This document shows positions 35,152-43,509 of a stretch of DNA of 64,000 bases, piece after piece. A program made the translations under genes and the position numbers. Each line of letters opens with the position of its first letter. Position 1 is the first letter of the stretch. The notes beneath the pieces were generated by a model. That model was not told the DNA's origin. It saw only the letters and a program-made list of their open reading frames with translations, and did no database searches. The stretch lies in the NCBI RefSeq assembly GCF_001507335.1, contig NZ_LMAH01000004.1, forward strand, positions 62,001 through 126,000. The letters are read 5' to 3'. This DNA is from Chryseobacterium sp. JAH. Lineage in GTDB: Bacteria > Bacteroidota > Bacteroidia > Flavobacteriales > Weeksellaceae.

Positions 35152-35989
35152 ATTTGAGTTTAATGAGCTCTATCTTATGTCTTAACTTTAATCCGGCTTT
35201 TAGAAATGAGTATTGCAACGGTTTTGTATCACGATAATATTTATCAATAAAAATCTGCATCGCTCCGTAAAATCTTTCGAGATAAACCTCATCTTTTATC
35301 GTGCTTTCGCCTTTGTGATGTAAGATTGACGCTTCTCCGTAATAGTAATTTTGACAACCATTTTTAAGTAAAGTATAGCACAAATCGATGTCTTCACCAT
35401 ACATGAAATACTTTTCATCAAGTCCGCCCACTTTTTTATAAACTTCTTTTTTAACAAGAAAAAATGCTCCTGTGATGACTTCTACTTCTGTAATTTCAAA
35501 TTCGTCAATATCATTTCTGTAATATGATTTTGAATTTTTCTTTTTAAAATTGGTGAAGAGTTTTTCAAAAGAATTAAACATATCAGGCACTGAACGTTTG
35601 CTTTCCGGTAGAAAATTTCCGTTGGCATCATGCATTCTTACGCCAAGACATCCGAAATTACTTTTAGAATCAGCAAAATCTAGAATTTTATTTAAATAAA
35701 AAGCTTCTAATTCTGTATCCGGATTCAAAATCAAAAGATATTCTCCTTCAGCAGTTTCGATTGCTTTGTTATTGGCAACTGCAAAGCCTTCGTTTTCTTC
35801 CGAAGCAATAAATTTGACTTTTGGAAATTCAGGAATAAGATCACCCCACGAACTGTCAGTAGATTTGTTATCAATAACAATGATTTCATAATCTACACTT
35901 TCCCCATATTTTTCAATAGAACAAAGGCAGTTCCTCAGAAGTTGAGTCACATTATAATTAACGATAATGATTGAAAGCTTTGTAGTCAT
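35150..35989 (-). CDS. Family 2 glycosyltransferase
   Basis: A 279-residue GT-A enzyme of the rhamnosyltransferase-like GT2 group. It has LSIIIVNYN at the N terminus, DNKSTDSSW, ILNPDTE carrying the DxD-type metal site, and GGLDEKYFMYGEDIDLCYTLLKNG with the ED catalytic-base motif. The start at MTTKLSIIIVNYN lies 1 nt after the recR stop; a longer upstream extension would run inside recR and was rejected. It likely adds a sugar to a surface polysaccharide or lipid. Acceptor unknown. Confidence 0.9.
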   Translation of the reverse strand: MTTKLSIIIVNYNVTQLLRNCLCSIEKYGESVDYEIIVIDNKSTDSSWGDLIPEFPKVKFIASEENEGFAVANNKAIETAEGEYLLILNPDTELEAFYLNKILDFADSKSNFGCLGVRMHDANGNFLPESKRSVPDMFNSFEKLFTNFKKKNSKSYYRNDIDEFEITEVEVITGAFFLVKKEVYKKVGGLDEKYFMYGEDIDLCYTLLKNGCQNYYYGEASILHHKGESTIKDEVYLERFYGAMQIFIDKYYRDTKPLQYSFLKAGLKLRHKIELIKLK

Positions 35990-35990
35990 T

Positions 35991-36602
35991 TTAATCTTTT
36001 TCGTTATACGGAAGTCGATTGGTGATCGATCTTCCCAAAGAAATTTCATCGGCATATTCCAATTCATCACCTACAGAAATCCCTCTAGCAATACTTGAAA
36101 ATTGAATGCCAGAATTTTTGAATTTTTTGTAAATATAATAAGCGGTTGTATCACCTTCCATTGTAGCACTTAAAGCAAAAATAAACTCTTTGGCATTACC
36201 TTGCTGCAATTTCTTTTCAATACTGGGAATATTCAGCTGATGAGGTCCTACACCTTCCATGGGAGATATTTTTCCGCCAAGAATCAGGTATTTGCCTCTG
36301 TATTTTCCCGTATTTTCTATGGCGATAACATCTCGTACATCTTCAACGATACAAATCAGTTCGTCGCTGCGTTTTTCATTGCTGCAGATTTCACAAATAT
36401 CAAAATCGGAAAAGTTGTGGCATTCTTTGCAGTATTTAATTTCATTCACCAAATTGATGATTGACGTTCCTAAACTTGTCGCTCTGGAATTGGGCTGCTT
36501 AAGTAAATGAAGCGCTAAACGCAAAGCCGTTTTCCTTCCAATGCCGGGAAGTCCCGAGATTTCCTCTACTGCTTTTGCCAATACTTTACTAGGATATTCC
36601 AT
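35991..36602 (-). CDS. recR: Recombination protein RecR
   Basis: A 203-residue protein with all RecR parts: N-terminal helix-hairpin-helix (EISGLPGIGRKTALRLALHLL), the four-cysteine zinc finger CKECHNFSDFDICEIC, and a Toprim domain (IVEDVRDVIAIENT, YLILGGKISPMEGVGPHQL). Together with RecO and RecF it loads RecA on gaps. The ATG was chosen at MEYPSKVLAKAVEEI. The -7 box lies 4 nt above the ATG, so the transcript may have no leader. The glycosyltransferase gene follows at once. Confidence 0.96.
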   Translation of the reverse strand: MEYPSKVLAKAVEEISGLPGIGRKTALRLALHLLKQPNSRATSLGTSIINLVNEIKYCKECHNFSDFDICEICSNEKRSDELICIVEDVRDVIAIENTGKYRGKYLILGGKISPMEGVGPHQLNIPSIEKKLQQGNAKEFIFALSATMEGDTTAYYIYKKFKNSGIQFSSIARGISVGDELEYADEISLGRSITNRLPYNEKD

Positions 36603-36606
36603 AAGA

Positions 36607-36614
36607 CAAAAATA
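36607..36614 (-). promoter_or_regulatory. -7 box TATTTTTG of recR, 4 nt before the ATG (leaderless)
   Basis: On the minus strand the box ends at 36607 and the ATG begins at 36602. The expected start of transcription falls on or beside the ATG. Confidence 0.45.
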
Positions 36615-36735
36615 AGAATTATAGTTTAATTTTCCCACCTTTGAACGACCAGCAAAATATTTTCCAACTCAGATCTGAATATATTTTAAATTATAAAATC
36701 CTGTATTTTTAAACTGAAAATTCTCCATAAACCAT

Positions 36736-36743
36736 TATCTTTG
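36736..36743 (+). promoter_or_regulatory. -7 box TATCTTTG
   Basis: A perfect TAnnTTTG box 33 nt before the ATG at 36777, supporting that start over an in-frame TTG inside the box. Confidence 0.45.
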
Positions 36744-36776
36744 ATCATCAAAATATTAAACAGAAAAATAACTAAA

Positions 36777-37379
36777 ATGATTCTTAACAATCTTAACTAT
36801 CCTCTGGATTTTAAATTCAAAATCACCACTCTTGCCAGCGATTTTAACATTACAGACAAAAATGGAAACTCTGTCGCATACGTTCGTCAGAAAATGTTTA
36901 AACTGAAGGAAGATGTTATTGTTTTCAATGACGAAAGCAAAACCAAAGAACTTTTCAGGATTCAGGCAAACCAATGGATCGATTTTAATGCGTCTTATTC
37001 CATTAAAGATACGATAGGAAAAAACTTTGGTAGATTGGCAAGAAAAGGAATGCGTTCTATCTGGAAGTCTTCCTACAACGTTTTAGACGAAGCAGATCAG
37101 CAAAAATTCACCATTACAGAAGATAATGCTTGGGTTAAATTTTTCGACGGAATGGTTGGTGAAATCCCAATTATCGGAATGTTTACCGGATATTTCCTGA
37201 ATCCATCGTATACCGTAAAAGACATGGACGGAAAAGAATATTTTAAGCTAAAAAAAATGCCGTCGATGTTCGGAAGAAGATTTCAGCTTGATAGAATGGT
37301 TGATATTGACGACGAAGACGAAAGTTTAGTGGTTCTATCTTTATTGATGATGGTATTGCTTGAAAGAGCTAGAGGATAA
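36777..37379 (+). CDS. LURP-one/tubby-like family protein
   Basis: A 200-residue cytoplasmic protein that looks like the LURP-one-related (DUF567, tubby-like barrel) family: ITDKNGNSVAYVRQKMFKLKEDVIVFND, LFRIQANQWIDFNASYSIKD, and later TVKDMDGKEYFKLKKMPSMFGRRFQLDRM. These proteins resemble phospholipid scramblase and tubby domains and may bind lipids or act at membranes; bacterial members have no proven role. The C terminus is hydrophobic (SLVVLSLLMMVLLERARG). Assignment is by overall pattern. Confidence 0.65.
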   Translation: MILNNLNYPLDFKFKITTLASDFNITDKNGNSVAYVRQKMFKLKEDVIVFNDESKTKELFRIQANQWIDFNASYSIKDTIGKNFGRLARKGMRSIWKSSYNVLDEADQQKFTITEDNAWVKFFDGMVGEIPIIGMFTGYFLNPSYTVKDMDGKEYFKLKKMPSMFGRRFQLDRMVDIDDEDESLVVLSLLMMVLLERARG

Positions 37380-37385
37380 TACAGC

Positions 37386-37413
37386 TTTTGGCGGTTTCAT
37401 TTTGGCAACTGGC
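37386..37413 (+). repeat. Degenerate heptamer array, 4 units
   Basis: Units TTTTGGC, GGTTTCA, TTTTGGC, AACTGGC in 7-nt register, beginning 6 nt after the upstream stop codon. Confidence 0.4.
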
Positions 37414-37482
37414 TTACATTTTGAAGTCATGATTGTTCAAAAACATCCTAAATAATTTAGACCCCGGAAAAAACTTTAACAG

Positions 37483-37974
37483 ATGAAATACCTAATCATT
37501 TTATTTTCAGCTTTTATGCTTATTGCCTGTAAAAAGGAAAAAGAAACCGTTACTAATCCAACAGATAAAGATTCTGTACATATCATTCAGGATTCTGCAA
37601 AGACAGACTCTCAACCTGCCAGCATTTTGGTTGATGTATTTCCTTTTCCTAAAGAAATCAAAGAATGCTCTTGCTATTTTGCAAGAAATAAAGCAGATTT
37701 CGAAAACGAAAAATATATTTATGCCGACGATGCAGGAAAAACAGCTTATATGAAACTCGACGGAAAAAGAATCGCTATGAATTTGATTTCCTCAAGCGAT
37801 ATGGAAGTGGATGAAGAACTGACCAAAGAAATTGAAAATGAGAACTATAAAATCTCCGTCAAAGGTAAAAAGATAAAACACGAAGAAGTTTTATTGTTTG
37901 AAGGTACATTAACTATTGAAAAACCGGACGGAAGCATCACGACAATGCCAATCTATGGAGAATGCGGATGCTAA
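37483..37974 (+). CDS. Hypothetical lipoprotein
   Basis: A 163-residue lipoprotein; lipobox LIAC with Cys at residue 16 followed by KKEKE. The mature part has paired cysteines (KECSCYF and a C-terminal ECGC) that may form disulfides. No domain recognised. A heptamer array and a hairpin terminator follow. Confidence 0.75.
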   Translation: MKYLIILFSAFMLIACKKEKETVTNPTDKDSVHIIQDSAKTDSQPASILVDVFPFPKEIKECSCYFARNKADFENEKYIYADDAGKTAYMKLDGKRIAMNLISSSDMEVDEELTKEIENENYKISVKGKKIKHEEVLLFEGTLTIEKPDGSITTMPIYGECGC

Positions 37975-37976
37975 AC

Positions 37977-37999
37977 AGCTTCTAGCTTCTAGCTTCTAG
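37977..37999 (+). repeat. Heptamer tandem repeat AGCTTCT x3.3
   Basis: Three perfect copies of AGCTTCT plus AG, starting 2 nt after the lipoprotein stop codon. Confidence 0.9.
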
Positions 38000-38000
38000 T

Positions 38001-38036
38001 AAAAATACTGCTCCTGAATTTCGGGAGCATTTTTAT
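38001..38036 (+). terminator. Hairpin terminator
   Basis: TGCTCC pairs with GGAGCA around a loop that can pair further, followed by TTTTTATTT. Confidence 0.7.
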
Positions 38037-38122
38037 TTCAGATCTATTTATCTATTTTTATTTGTCATATGCAATCTCCTAGTTTTAGTTGGTATTTTCG
38101 TTTCTAAATCATAGCGATTTCG

Positions 38123-38130
38123 TAATTTTG
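38123..38130 (+). promoter_or_regulatory. -7 box TAATTTTG of pepD
   Basis: A perfect TAnnTTTG box 15 nt before the ATG at 38146. It supports that ATG over an in-frame TTG at 38089, which lies upstream of the box. Confidence 0.5.
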
Positions 38131-38145
38131 GTCAAAATAAATTTT

Positions 38146-39591
38146 ATGGAACTATCAAACATAGAACCGCAGATTATCTGGAAGAATTTTTCCAAATTGA
38201 ATGCTGTTCCGAGACCGTCAAAGAAAGAAGAAAAAGTAATCGCTTTTATCAAAGAATTCGGTGAAAATTTAGGTTTAGAAACTACAGTTGATGAAGTAGG
38301 AAATGTCATCATTAAAAAACCAGCCACATCAGGAATGGAAAACCGTAAATCAATCGTGATGCAATCGCATCTGGATATGGTTTGCCAGAAAAACAATGAT
38401 GTGAATTTCGATTTTGAAACGCAGGGAATTCAGATGGAAGTTGACGGTGAATGGGTAAAAGCAAAAGGAACGACGTTAGGGGCAGACAACGGTTTAGGTG
38501 TAGCAACCATCATGTCGGTTCTTGAAAGCACAGACATTCCACATCCTGATTTGGAAGCTTTATTTACGATTGATGAAGAAACAGGAATGACCGGAGCTCT
38601 AGGCTTAACACCCGGACAATTGACCGGACAGATTCTTCTAAATTTAGATACAGAAGAAGACGATGAGATCGACATCGGTTGTGCAGGTGGAATTGATGTT
38701 ACCATAAACCAAAATTATTCTACAGAAGCTTCCAGCGGACAAATCGTAAGAATTGAAGTAAAAGGTCTGCAAGGCGGTCACTCAGGAATGGATATTCATA
38801 AAGGGTTCGGAAATGCCAATATTATTTTGGGAAGAATCTTATACAAAGGTTTAGCAAACGAAAATATACAGTTGATTTCTATCGACGGCGGAAGTTTGAG
38901 AAATGCCATCCCGAGAGAAGCTGTGGCTTTGATTTCAGTGAGAAATTCAGGAGAGTTTATTGAAAATGTAACCGAAGGAATTAAAAAAGAAATTTTAGAA
39001 GAGTTTGCTTCCATCGAAGCCGGACTTCAGATCAATATTGAAAATTCTACAAGTTCTGACAAAGCGCTTTCTCAGGAAGATTCAAAGAAAATTGTTTTGG
39101 TCTTAAAATCTCTTCACAACGGTGTTTACAGAATGAGCCCTGACGTTCAGGATTTGGTAGAATCATCAAACAACGTAGCAAGAGTAGAACTAAAAGAAGG
39201 TGGTCTGAAAATATTAAACCTTTCTAGATCATCAGTAGATTCTTCTAAAGATTCTGTCGCTGAACAATTAAAATCAGTATCGGAATTGGCAGGAATGAAC
39301 GTAGAATTCAGCGGTTCTTATCCTGGATGGAAACCAAAACCGGGATCTGAAATCGTTCAGATGATGGAAAAAATCTATACTGAAAAATTTGCAGAAAAAC
39401 CTCACGTAGTTGCTTGTCACGCAGGCTTAGAGTGCGGAATTATCGGTGCCAATTATCCTGAGATGGAAATGGTAAGCTACGGGCCAACCATCAGAGGAGC
39501 ACATTCTCCGGATGAAAAAGCAAACATTTCTTCAACACAGAAATTCTGGAGTTTTACGAAGGATATTTTAGCAAATATTCCTCATAAATAA
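38146..39591 (+). CDS. pepD: Aminoacyl-histidine dipeptidase (peptidase D, M20)
   Basis: A 481-residue cytoplasmic M20C metallopeptidase that cleaves Xaa-His dipeptides such as carnosine. Zinc ligands and catalytic residues are visible: His in VMQSHLDMVCQ, Asp in LGADNGLGVA, Glu-Glu in FTIDEETGMTG, Asp in LNLDTEEDDEI and His in a late IRGAHSPDEKANI. The lid domain (KGLQGGHSGMDIHKGFGNAN) is complete. Length is usual for PepD. The small hypothetical gene after it starts 9 nt beyond the stop. Confidence 0.95.
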   Translation: MELSNIEPQIIWKNFSKLNAVPRPSKKEEKVIAFIKEFGENLGLETTVDEVGNVIIKKPATSGMENRKSIVMQSHLDMVCQKNNDVNFDFETQGIQMEVDGEWVKAKGTTLGADNGLGVATIMSVLESTDIPHPDLEALFTIDEETGMTGALGLTPGQLTGQILLNLDTEEDDEIDIGCAGGIDVTINQNYSTEASSGQIVRIEVKGLQGGHSGMDIHKGFGNANIILGRILYKGLANENIQLISIDGGSLRNAIPREAVALISVRNSGEFIENVTEGIKKEILEEFASIEAGLQINIENSTSSDKALSQEDSKKIVLVLKSLHNGVYRMSPDVQDLVESSNNVARVELKEGGLKILNLSRSSVDSSKDSVAEQLKSVSELAGMNVEFSGSYPGWKPKPGSEIVQMMEKIYTEKFAEKPHVVACHAGLECGIIGANYPEMEMVSYGPTIRGAHSPDEKANISSTQKFWSFTKDILANIPHK

Positions 39592-39600
39592 ACTGAACTC

Positions 39601-40020
39601 ATGCTTGGAATCTGGAAAGGAAAATACAAATACAAACTGAAAAAAGATATGAAATTCAACAACAAAGAAGTTGAGTTTCTCTTAGAAATAAAAGAGTTTG
39701 ATGGTGAAAATTTTTCTGGAACAATTGAAGACAAAGATGAATATTTCGGAACAAAAGGTATAGGAACAGTAGAAGGTACAATCAGTGGAAAGACCATCGA
39801 TTTTATTAAGAAAATGCCTATTAAAACTGTTGTTTTGAATCATAACAAAAGAATCGAAGTTGCCAAGAAAAAGCACAAACCTATTTATTATTCGGGTGTT
39901 TCAGATCAGAAAGATACTTTTTCAGGCATATGGAAAATGAAGGGAGGACTTAGTTTTTATAATATGCAACTATATCTTTCGTTTCCGACAATAGGTTCTT
40001 GGGAAATGAGCAAAATGTAA
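39601..40020 (+). CDS. Hypothetical protein
   Basis: A 139-residue soluble protein, strand-rich (MLGIWKGKYKYKL, VEFLLEIKEFDGENFSGTIEDK), with the look of a small lipocalin-like or cyclophilin-sized barrel, but no family recognised. Starts 9 nt after pepD and is followed by its own terminator, so it is probably the last gene of that transcript. Confidence 0.65.
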   Translation: MLGIWKGKYKYKLKKDMKFNNKEVEFLLEIKEFDGENFSGTIEDKDEYFGTKGIGTVEGTISGKTIDFIKKMPIKTVVLNHNKRIEVAKKKHKPIYYSGVSDQKDTFSGIWKMKGGLSFYNMQLYLSFPTIGSWEMSKM

Positions 40021-40036
40021 AATAAATACTACATTT

Positions 40037-40071
40037 AATATCCAAAGTCTTTTGATTTTGGATATTTTTTT
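40037..40071 (+). terminator. Rho-independent terminator
   Basis: AATATCCAAA pairs with TTTGGATATT (10 bp), followed by T6. Confidence 0.85.
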
Positions 40072-40085
40072 AAAAATTAAATTTC

Positions 40086-40667
40086 ATGAAAAGTATCACC
40101 GTATTCTGCGGATCGAGTTTCGGTTCGGATGAAAAATTTAAAGATCAGGCAACTTTGCTCGGACAGACTTTAGCAAAACAAAATATACAACTTATTTACG
40201 GCGGCGCTAATGTCGGATTGATGGGTGCGGTCGCAGACGGCGTTTTATCTGAAAGCGGAAAAGCAGTCGGTGTTCTTCCTCATTTTTTACAGTCAAAAGA
40301 AATTGCGCATACTCAACTTACCGAATTGATTTTGGTAGAAAGTATGCATGAGAGAAAAACCAAAATGAATGACCTCTGTGACGGTGTTATTGTACTTCCC
40401 GGCGGTTACGGAACTCTGGAAGAGTTTTTCGAAATGATTACCTGGGCACAACTCGGGCTTCACAAAAAACCAATTGCAATTCTGAATATTGACGGATTTT
40501 ATGATGATTTAATTAGATTCGTTAAAACGATGGTTGACAAAGGTTTTTTAAAACAGATCAACCAAGAAATGCTTTTGGTAAGTGATGATATCGATGAACT
40601 TTTGGGAAAGATGAGAAATTATCAGGCTCCGACGGTCGGGAAGTGGATTTCTAATGAAGGCATTTAA
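40086..40667 (+). CDS. LOG family protein (TIGR00730, cytokinin riboside phosphoribohydrolase-like)
   Basis: A 193-residue Rossmann-fold protein with the LOG signature PGGYGTLEE and the upstream SMHERK segment (ESMHERKTKMND). Members hydrolyse nucleoside 5'-monophosphates such as AMP or cytokinin ribotides to the base and ribose 5-phosphate. In bacteria the physiological role is often nucleotide salvage. Length is normal for the short type. Confidence 0.92.
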   Translation: MKSITVFCGSSFGSDEKFKDQATLLGQTLAKQNIQLIYGGANVGLMGAVADGVLSESGKAVGVLPHFLQSKEIAHTQLTELILVESMHERKTKMNDLCDGVIVLPGGYGTLEEFFEMITWAQLGLHKKPIAILNIDGFYDDLIRFVKTMVDKGFLKQINQEMLLVSDDIDELLGKMRNYQAPTVGKWISNEGI

Positions 40668-40699
40668 TCATAACTTATCTAAAAATAGAACAACCATCT

Positions 40700-40939
40700 A
40701 TGCTACCTGAACCATGGTATTTTACCGCTCAGGATTTATCTCAACAATTACACATTGAATTACATAATGATCATATTTTAAAGGGAAACAAACAAAAACT
40801 GTCGCTTGCAGGCAAGATAACGATCATGTATTATTTGAAATGGATAATGGAGAGTATTCAGTTGTTCATCTTACTTGGCAAAATCACCCAAAGTGTTATT
40901 GAACATAAGATCTTTCCTGATGCTAAAGAATTTTATTAA
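40700..40939 (+). pseudogene. Frameshifted remnant of a conserved hypothetical protein
   Basis: The first 26-28 codons (PWYFTAQDLSQQLHIEL then HNDHILKG) read in one frame. From about 40783 the sense continues in another frame (KQTKTVACRQDNDHVLFEMD, NGEYSVVHLTWQ), and from about 40880 the first frame resumes (ITQSVIEHKIFPDAKEFY). The parts together look like a ~80-100 residue protein of the type ending in VVHLTW-x-n-W/F. So two compensating shifts have damaged the gene, or the sequence has two errors here. Original function unknown. Confidence 0.55.
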
Positions 40940-40958
40940 TATCGACTTGAAAAAACAA

Positions 40959-40987
40959 AAAACTCCCGAGAAAATTTTCGGGAGTTT
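40959..40987. terminator. Bidirectional terminator
   Basis: AACTCCCGA pairs with TCGGGAGTT, with A-runs left and T-runs right, between convergent genes. Confidence 0.8.
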
Positions 40988-41008
40988 ATATTTTTTATCT
41001 AATGATCT

Positions 41009-41338
41009 CTAAGGATATGGTGCAATCGCCACTTCAAGGCCTTCCATATCCATCGCCATATGCAGCTGGCATCCTAATCTGCTGTTGGGTTCTACATGGA
41101 ATGCTTCACCCAGCATTGCATCTTCTTCATCACCCATAGGCTCAAGTCCCGGATCTTTGATGACGTAAACCTGACATGAGGCACACATCGCCATTCCGCC
41201 GCAAACCCCGATGGTTCCTTCTTCAGCCAATTCATACGAACGGATGATCTCCATCAAATTCATAGACATGTCTGTAGGAGCTACGATATCGTGGATTAAA
41301 CCTTCCCTGTCTGTGATTCTTATATTTATATCGCTCAT
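41009..41338 (-). CDS. 2Fe-2S ferredoxin, adrenodoxin type
   Basis: A 109-residue ferredoxin with the C-x5-C-x2-C-n-C cluster ligands Cys46, Cys52, Cys55 and Cys90 (GVCGGMAMCASC and SRLGCQLHM). It carries single electrons in the cytoplasm, for iron-sulfur assembly or an oxygenase. The gene for an NAD(P)H-dependent reductase lies just upstream on the same strand, an obvious electron donor. The heptamer array lies between them. Confidence 0.93.
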   Translation of the reverse strand: MSDINIRITDREGLIHDIVAPTDMSMNLMEIIRSYELAEEGTIGVCGGMAMCASCQVYVIKDPGLEPMGDEEDAMLGEAFHVEPNSRLGCQLHMAMDMEGLEVAIAPYP

Positions 41339-41349
41339 TTTGATAATCG

Positions 41350-41377
41350 TTGATAGTTAAAATTTGATGGTTGATGG
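41350..41377 (-). repeat. Heptamer array, 4 units in register
   Basis: Read on the plus strand: TTGATAG, TTAAAAT, TTGATGG, TTGATGG. In the direction of the genes the units are CCATCAA. It lies between the reductase stop and the ferredoxin start. Confidence 0.55.
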
Positions 41378-41429
41378 TTTTTAGAAAAGTATGCACTAAA
41401 ACACTGGTAACTGAAACCTAAAAACCAAA

Positions 41430-42485
41430 TTAATCTATTTTCTTTACAACTGCTTTTTCAGCTTCTTTACGGCTACCATCGAAACCATCTACTCCACTTA
41501 CCGTTGTATATTTTAGGACGAATTTTTTACCCGGATTTAATCTGTTGTAAACGCTTTGACACATCAAAGTCGCCTCATGGAAACCACAAAGAATCAATTT
41601 CAATTTCCCCGGATACGTGTTGATATCACCGATTGCGTAAATTCCTTCGATGTTGGTCTGATAATCTAAAGCATTATTGACTACGATAGCATTCTTCTCG
41701 ATATTTAATCCCCATTGTGAAATTTCGCCCAATTTTGGTGTTAACCCAAATAATGGAATGAAATAATCTGTTTCAATATCAAATGCTTCCTCACCGTCTC
41801 TTACAACAGTGATAGCTTCTACCTTTCCGTCACCTTTGATTGCCGTAACTTCTGCAGGAGTAATTAATTTAATTTTACCCTGATTTTTTAAATCCTGAAC
41901 TTTTTCTACAGAATCTAAAGCTCCGCGGAATTCATTTCTTCTGTGAATCAATGTTACCTCACTTGCAACGTTTGATAAGAAAACGCTCCAATCTAATGCA
42001 GAATCTCCACCTCCGGCGATTACTACTTTTTTGTTTCTGAAATGCTCAGGTTCTTTTACGAAATATTCAAGACCTTTCTCTTCATAGTCAGCAACATTGT
42101 CCATGGTAGGTTTTCTAGGCTCGAAAGTTCCTAAACCACCTGCGATTGCAATGGCTTTACATCTGTGAACAGTTCCTTTATTGGTAACAACTTCAAACCA
42201 TTCTTCATCAACTTTTTTATAAGAAACTGCGGTTTCTCCCAAAGTAAAACCAGGTTGAAACTGCTTGATTTGCTCCATTAAATTATCTACCAACTCACCC
42301 GCATTTACAGAAGGGTAACCAGGGATATCAAAAATCGGTTTCTTAGGATACAACTCAGCCAACTGCCCTCCAGGTTGAGGAAGTGCATCAATGATATGGC
42401 ATTTCATTTTTAACAAACCTGCTTCAAATACAGCAAAAAGTCCGGTTGGTCCAGCTCCGATAATTAATATATCTGTAGTAATCAT
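41430..42485 (-). CDS. Ferredoxin-NADP reductase, thioredoxin reductase-like
   Basis: A 351-residue FAD- and NAD(P)-binding enzyme with GAGPTGLFAVFEAG at the N terminus, AGGGDSALDWSVFL as the NAD(P) site, and GIYAIGDINTYPG near the C terminus. The redox CxxC of thioredoxin reductases is absent, as expected for the ferredoxin/flavodoxin NADP reductases of this shape. It likely passes electrons from NADPH to the ferredoxin coded next to it. A TAAATTTG box (42524-42517) is upstream. Confidence 0.92.
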   Translation of the reverse strand: MITTDILIIGAGPTGLFAVFEAGLLKMKCHIIDALPQPGGQLAELYPKKPIFDIPGYPSVNAGELVDNLMEQIKQFQPGFTLGETAVSYKKVDEEWFEVVTNKGTVHRCKAIAIAGGLGTFEPRKPTMDNVADYEEKGLEYFVKEPEHFRNKKVVIAGGGDSALDWSVFLSNVASEVTLIHRRNEFRGALDSVEKVQDLKNQGKIKLITPAEVTAIKGDGKVEAITVVRDGEEAFDIETDYFIPLFGLTPKLGEISQWGLNIEKNAIVVNNALDYQTNIEGIYAIGDINTYPGKLKLILCGFHEATLMCQSVYNRLNPGKKFVLKYTTVSGVDGFDGSRKEAEKAVVKKID

Positions 42486-42516
42486 AATATGATGATAATT
42501 TAATTGTATGTAACTG

Positions 42517-42524
42517 CAAATTTA
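42517..42524 (-). promoter_or_regulatory. -7 box TAAATTTG of the reductase gene
   Basis: A perfect TAnnTTTG on the minus strand, 31 nt before the ATG; no matching TTG. Confidence 0.45.
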
Positions 42525-42639
42525 CTAATTTTAATGCGAAGCATATTTAATTGAGATTAAATAAAAAACTGAGATTTATCAAATCTCGTACGTATAAAAC
42601 CTCCTTTTTATTTGGCAGTGTTTTTGTAAAATTTAAATT

Positions 42640-43410
42640 ATGAAGAAATTACTTTATATAACGGCAATATTTGTTTTCTTTTTTGGTCAAAGTCAGATTA
42701 CAAATATCAATGATGGAGAATCTTTAACACTTAGAATTCACTATGGTTTTTTAACTGCAGGATCAGCGAATCTTACAGCAAAGAAAGTAAACTACAAAGG
42801 TATTCCTCACTTATATGTAAAAGGTACAGGTTCTACAAGTGGAGCTGTGAAAGCTTTTTTTAAAGTGGAAGATTTGTACGAAAGCTACATCAATATGCAG
42901 ACGGAGCTGCCCAGCTTTTATGTAAGGAATGTAAAAGAGGGAAGCTACTCACAGCATTTGCAGACGGTTTTTAATCATGATAACAACACCCTAATTTTAA
43001 CGGATAAAAAAACACCTGCAAATGGTTCTAAAACAATAAAATCTGTTAAGGCAGTTCAGGATATGCTGTCCTGCTTTTATTTTTTAAGAAGTAAAACACC
43101 TGCCGAACTCAAAACAGGAACTGTTTTTAACATGAATGTATGGATTGATGATGAGATGTTTCCGTTTCAGCTTAAGGTTGTGGGAACTGAAAATTTAAAG
43201 ACTAAATTCGGAACGATTAATGCCTTAAAAATTATTCCATCAGTAAAAAGCGGTAGGGTTTTCAAAGAAAAAGAAGGAGTAACAATGTGGGTTTCTAACG
43301 ACGCGAATCACATACCCTTACTTCTAAAAGCCGAATTAGCAGTGGGATCACTCAAAGCAAGCATCGACAATTACAAAAACGTAAAGTATCCTTTAAAATT
43401 TACCAAATAG
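42640..43410 (+). CDS. DUF3108 family periplasmic protein
   Basis: A 256-residue protein with a signal peptide (MKKLLYITAIFVFFFGQSQ). The body matches DUF3108: LTLRIHYGFLTAGSANLTAKK near the N terminus, then VQDMLSCFYFLRS, and GTINALKIIPSVKSGRVFKEKEGVTMWVSND near the C terminus. The family has no firm function but is thought to be a beta-rich envelope protein. It has a separate terminator from the next gene. Confidence 0.88.
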   Translation: MKKLLYITAIFVFFFGQSQITNINDGESLTLRIHYGFLTAGSANLTAKKVNYKGIPHLYVKGTGSTSGAVKAFFKVEDLYESYINMQTELPSFYVRNVKEGSYSQHLQTVFNHDNNTLILTDKKTPANGSKTIKSVKAVQDMLSCFYFLRSKTPAELKTGTVFNMNVWIDDEMFPFQLKVVGTENLKTKFGTINALKIIPSVKSGRVFKEKEGVTMWVSNDANHIPLLLKAELAVGSLKASIDNYKNVKYPLKFTK

Positions 43411-43425
43411 ACGATCAATGTACAT

Positions 43426-43457
43426 AATGCCTGTAACTTTTTACAGGCATTTTTTAT
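43426..43457 (+). terminator. Rho-independent terminator
   Basis: TGCCTGTAA pairs with TTACAGGCA (9 bp), then T6. Confidence 0.85.
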
Positions 43458-43509
43458 TTCATGTAATATTTTTAAATTCTGAGTTGTTATATTTTTAAGA
43501 AAACTCACC

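Noticed and set aside
42571..42587. GAGATTT-N3-AAATCTC hairpin upstream of the DUF3108 gene
   Set aside because: Seven weak base pairs with no T-run or promoter relation; too little to name.
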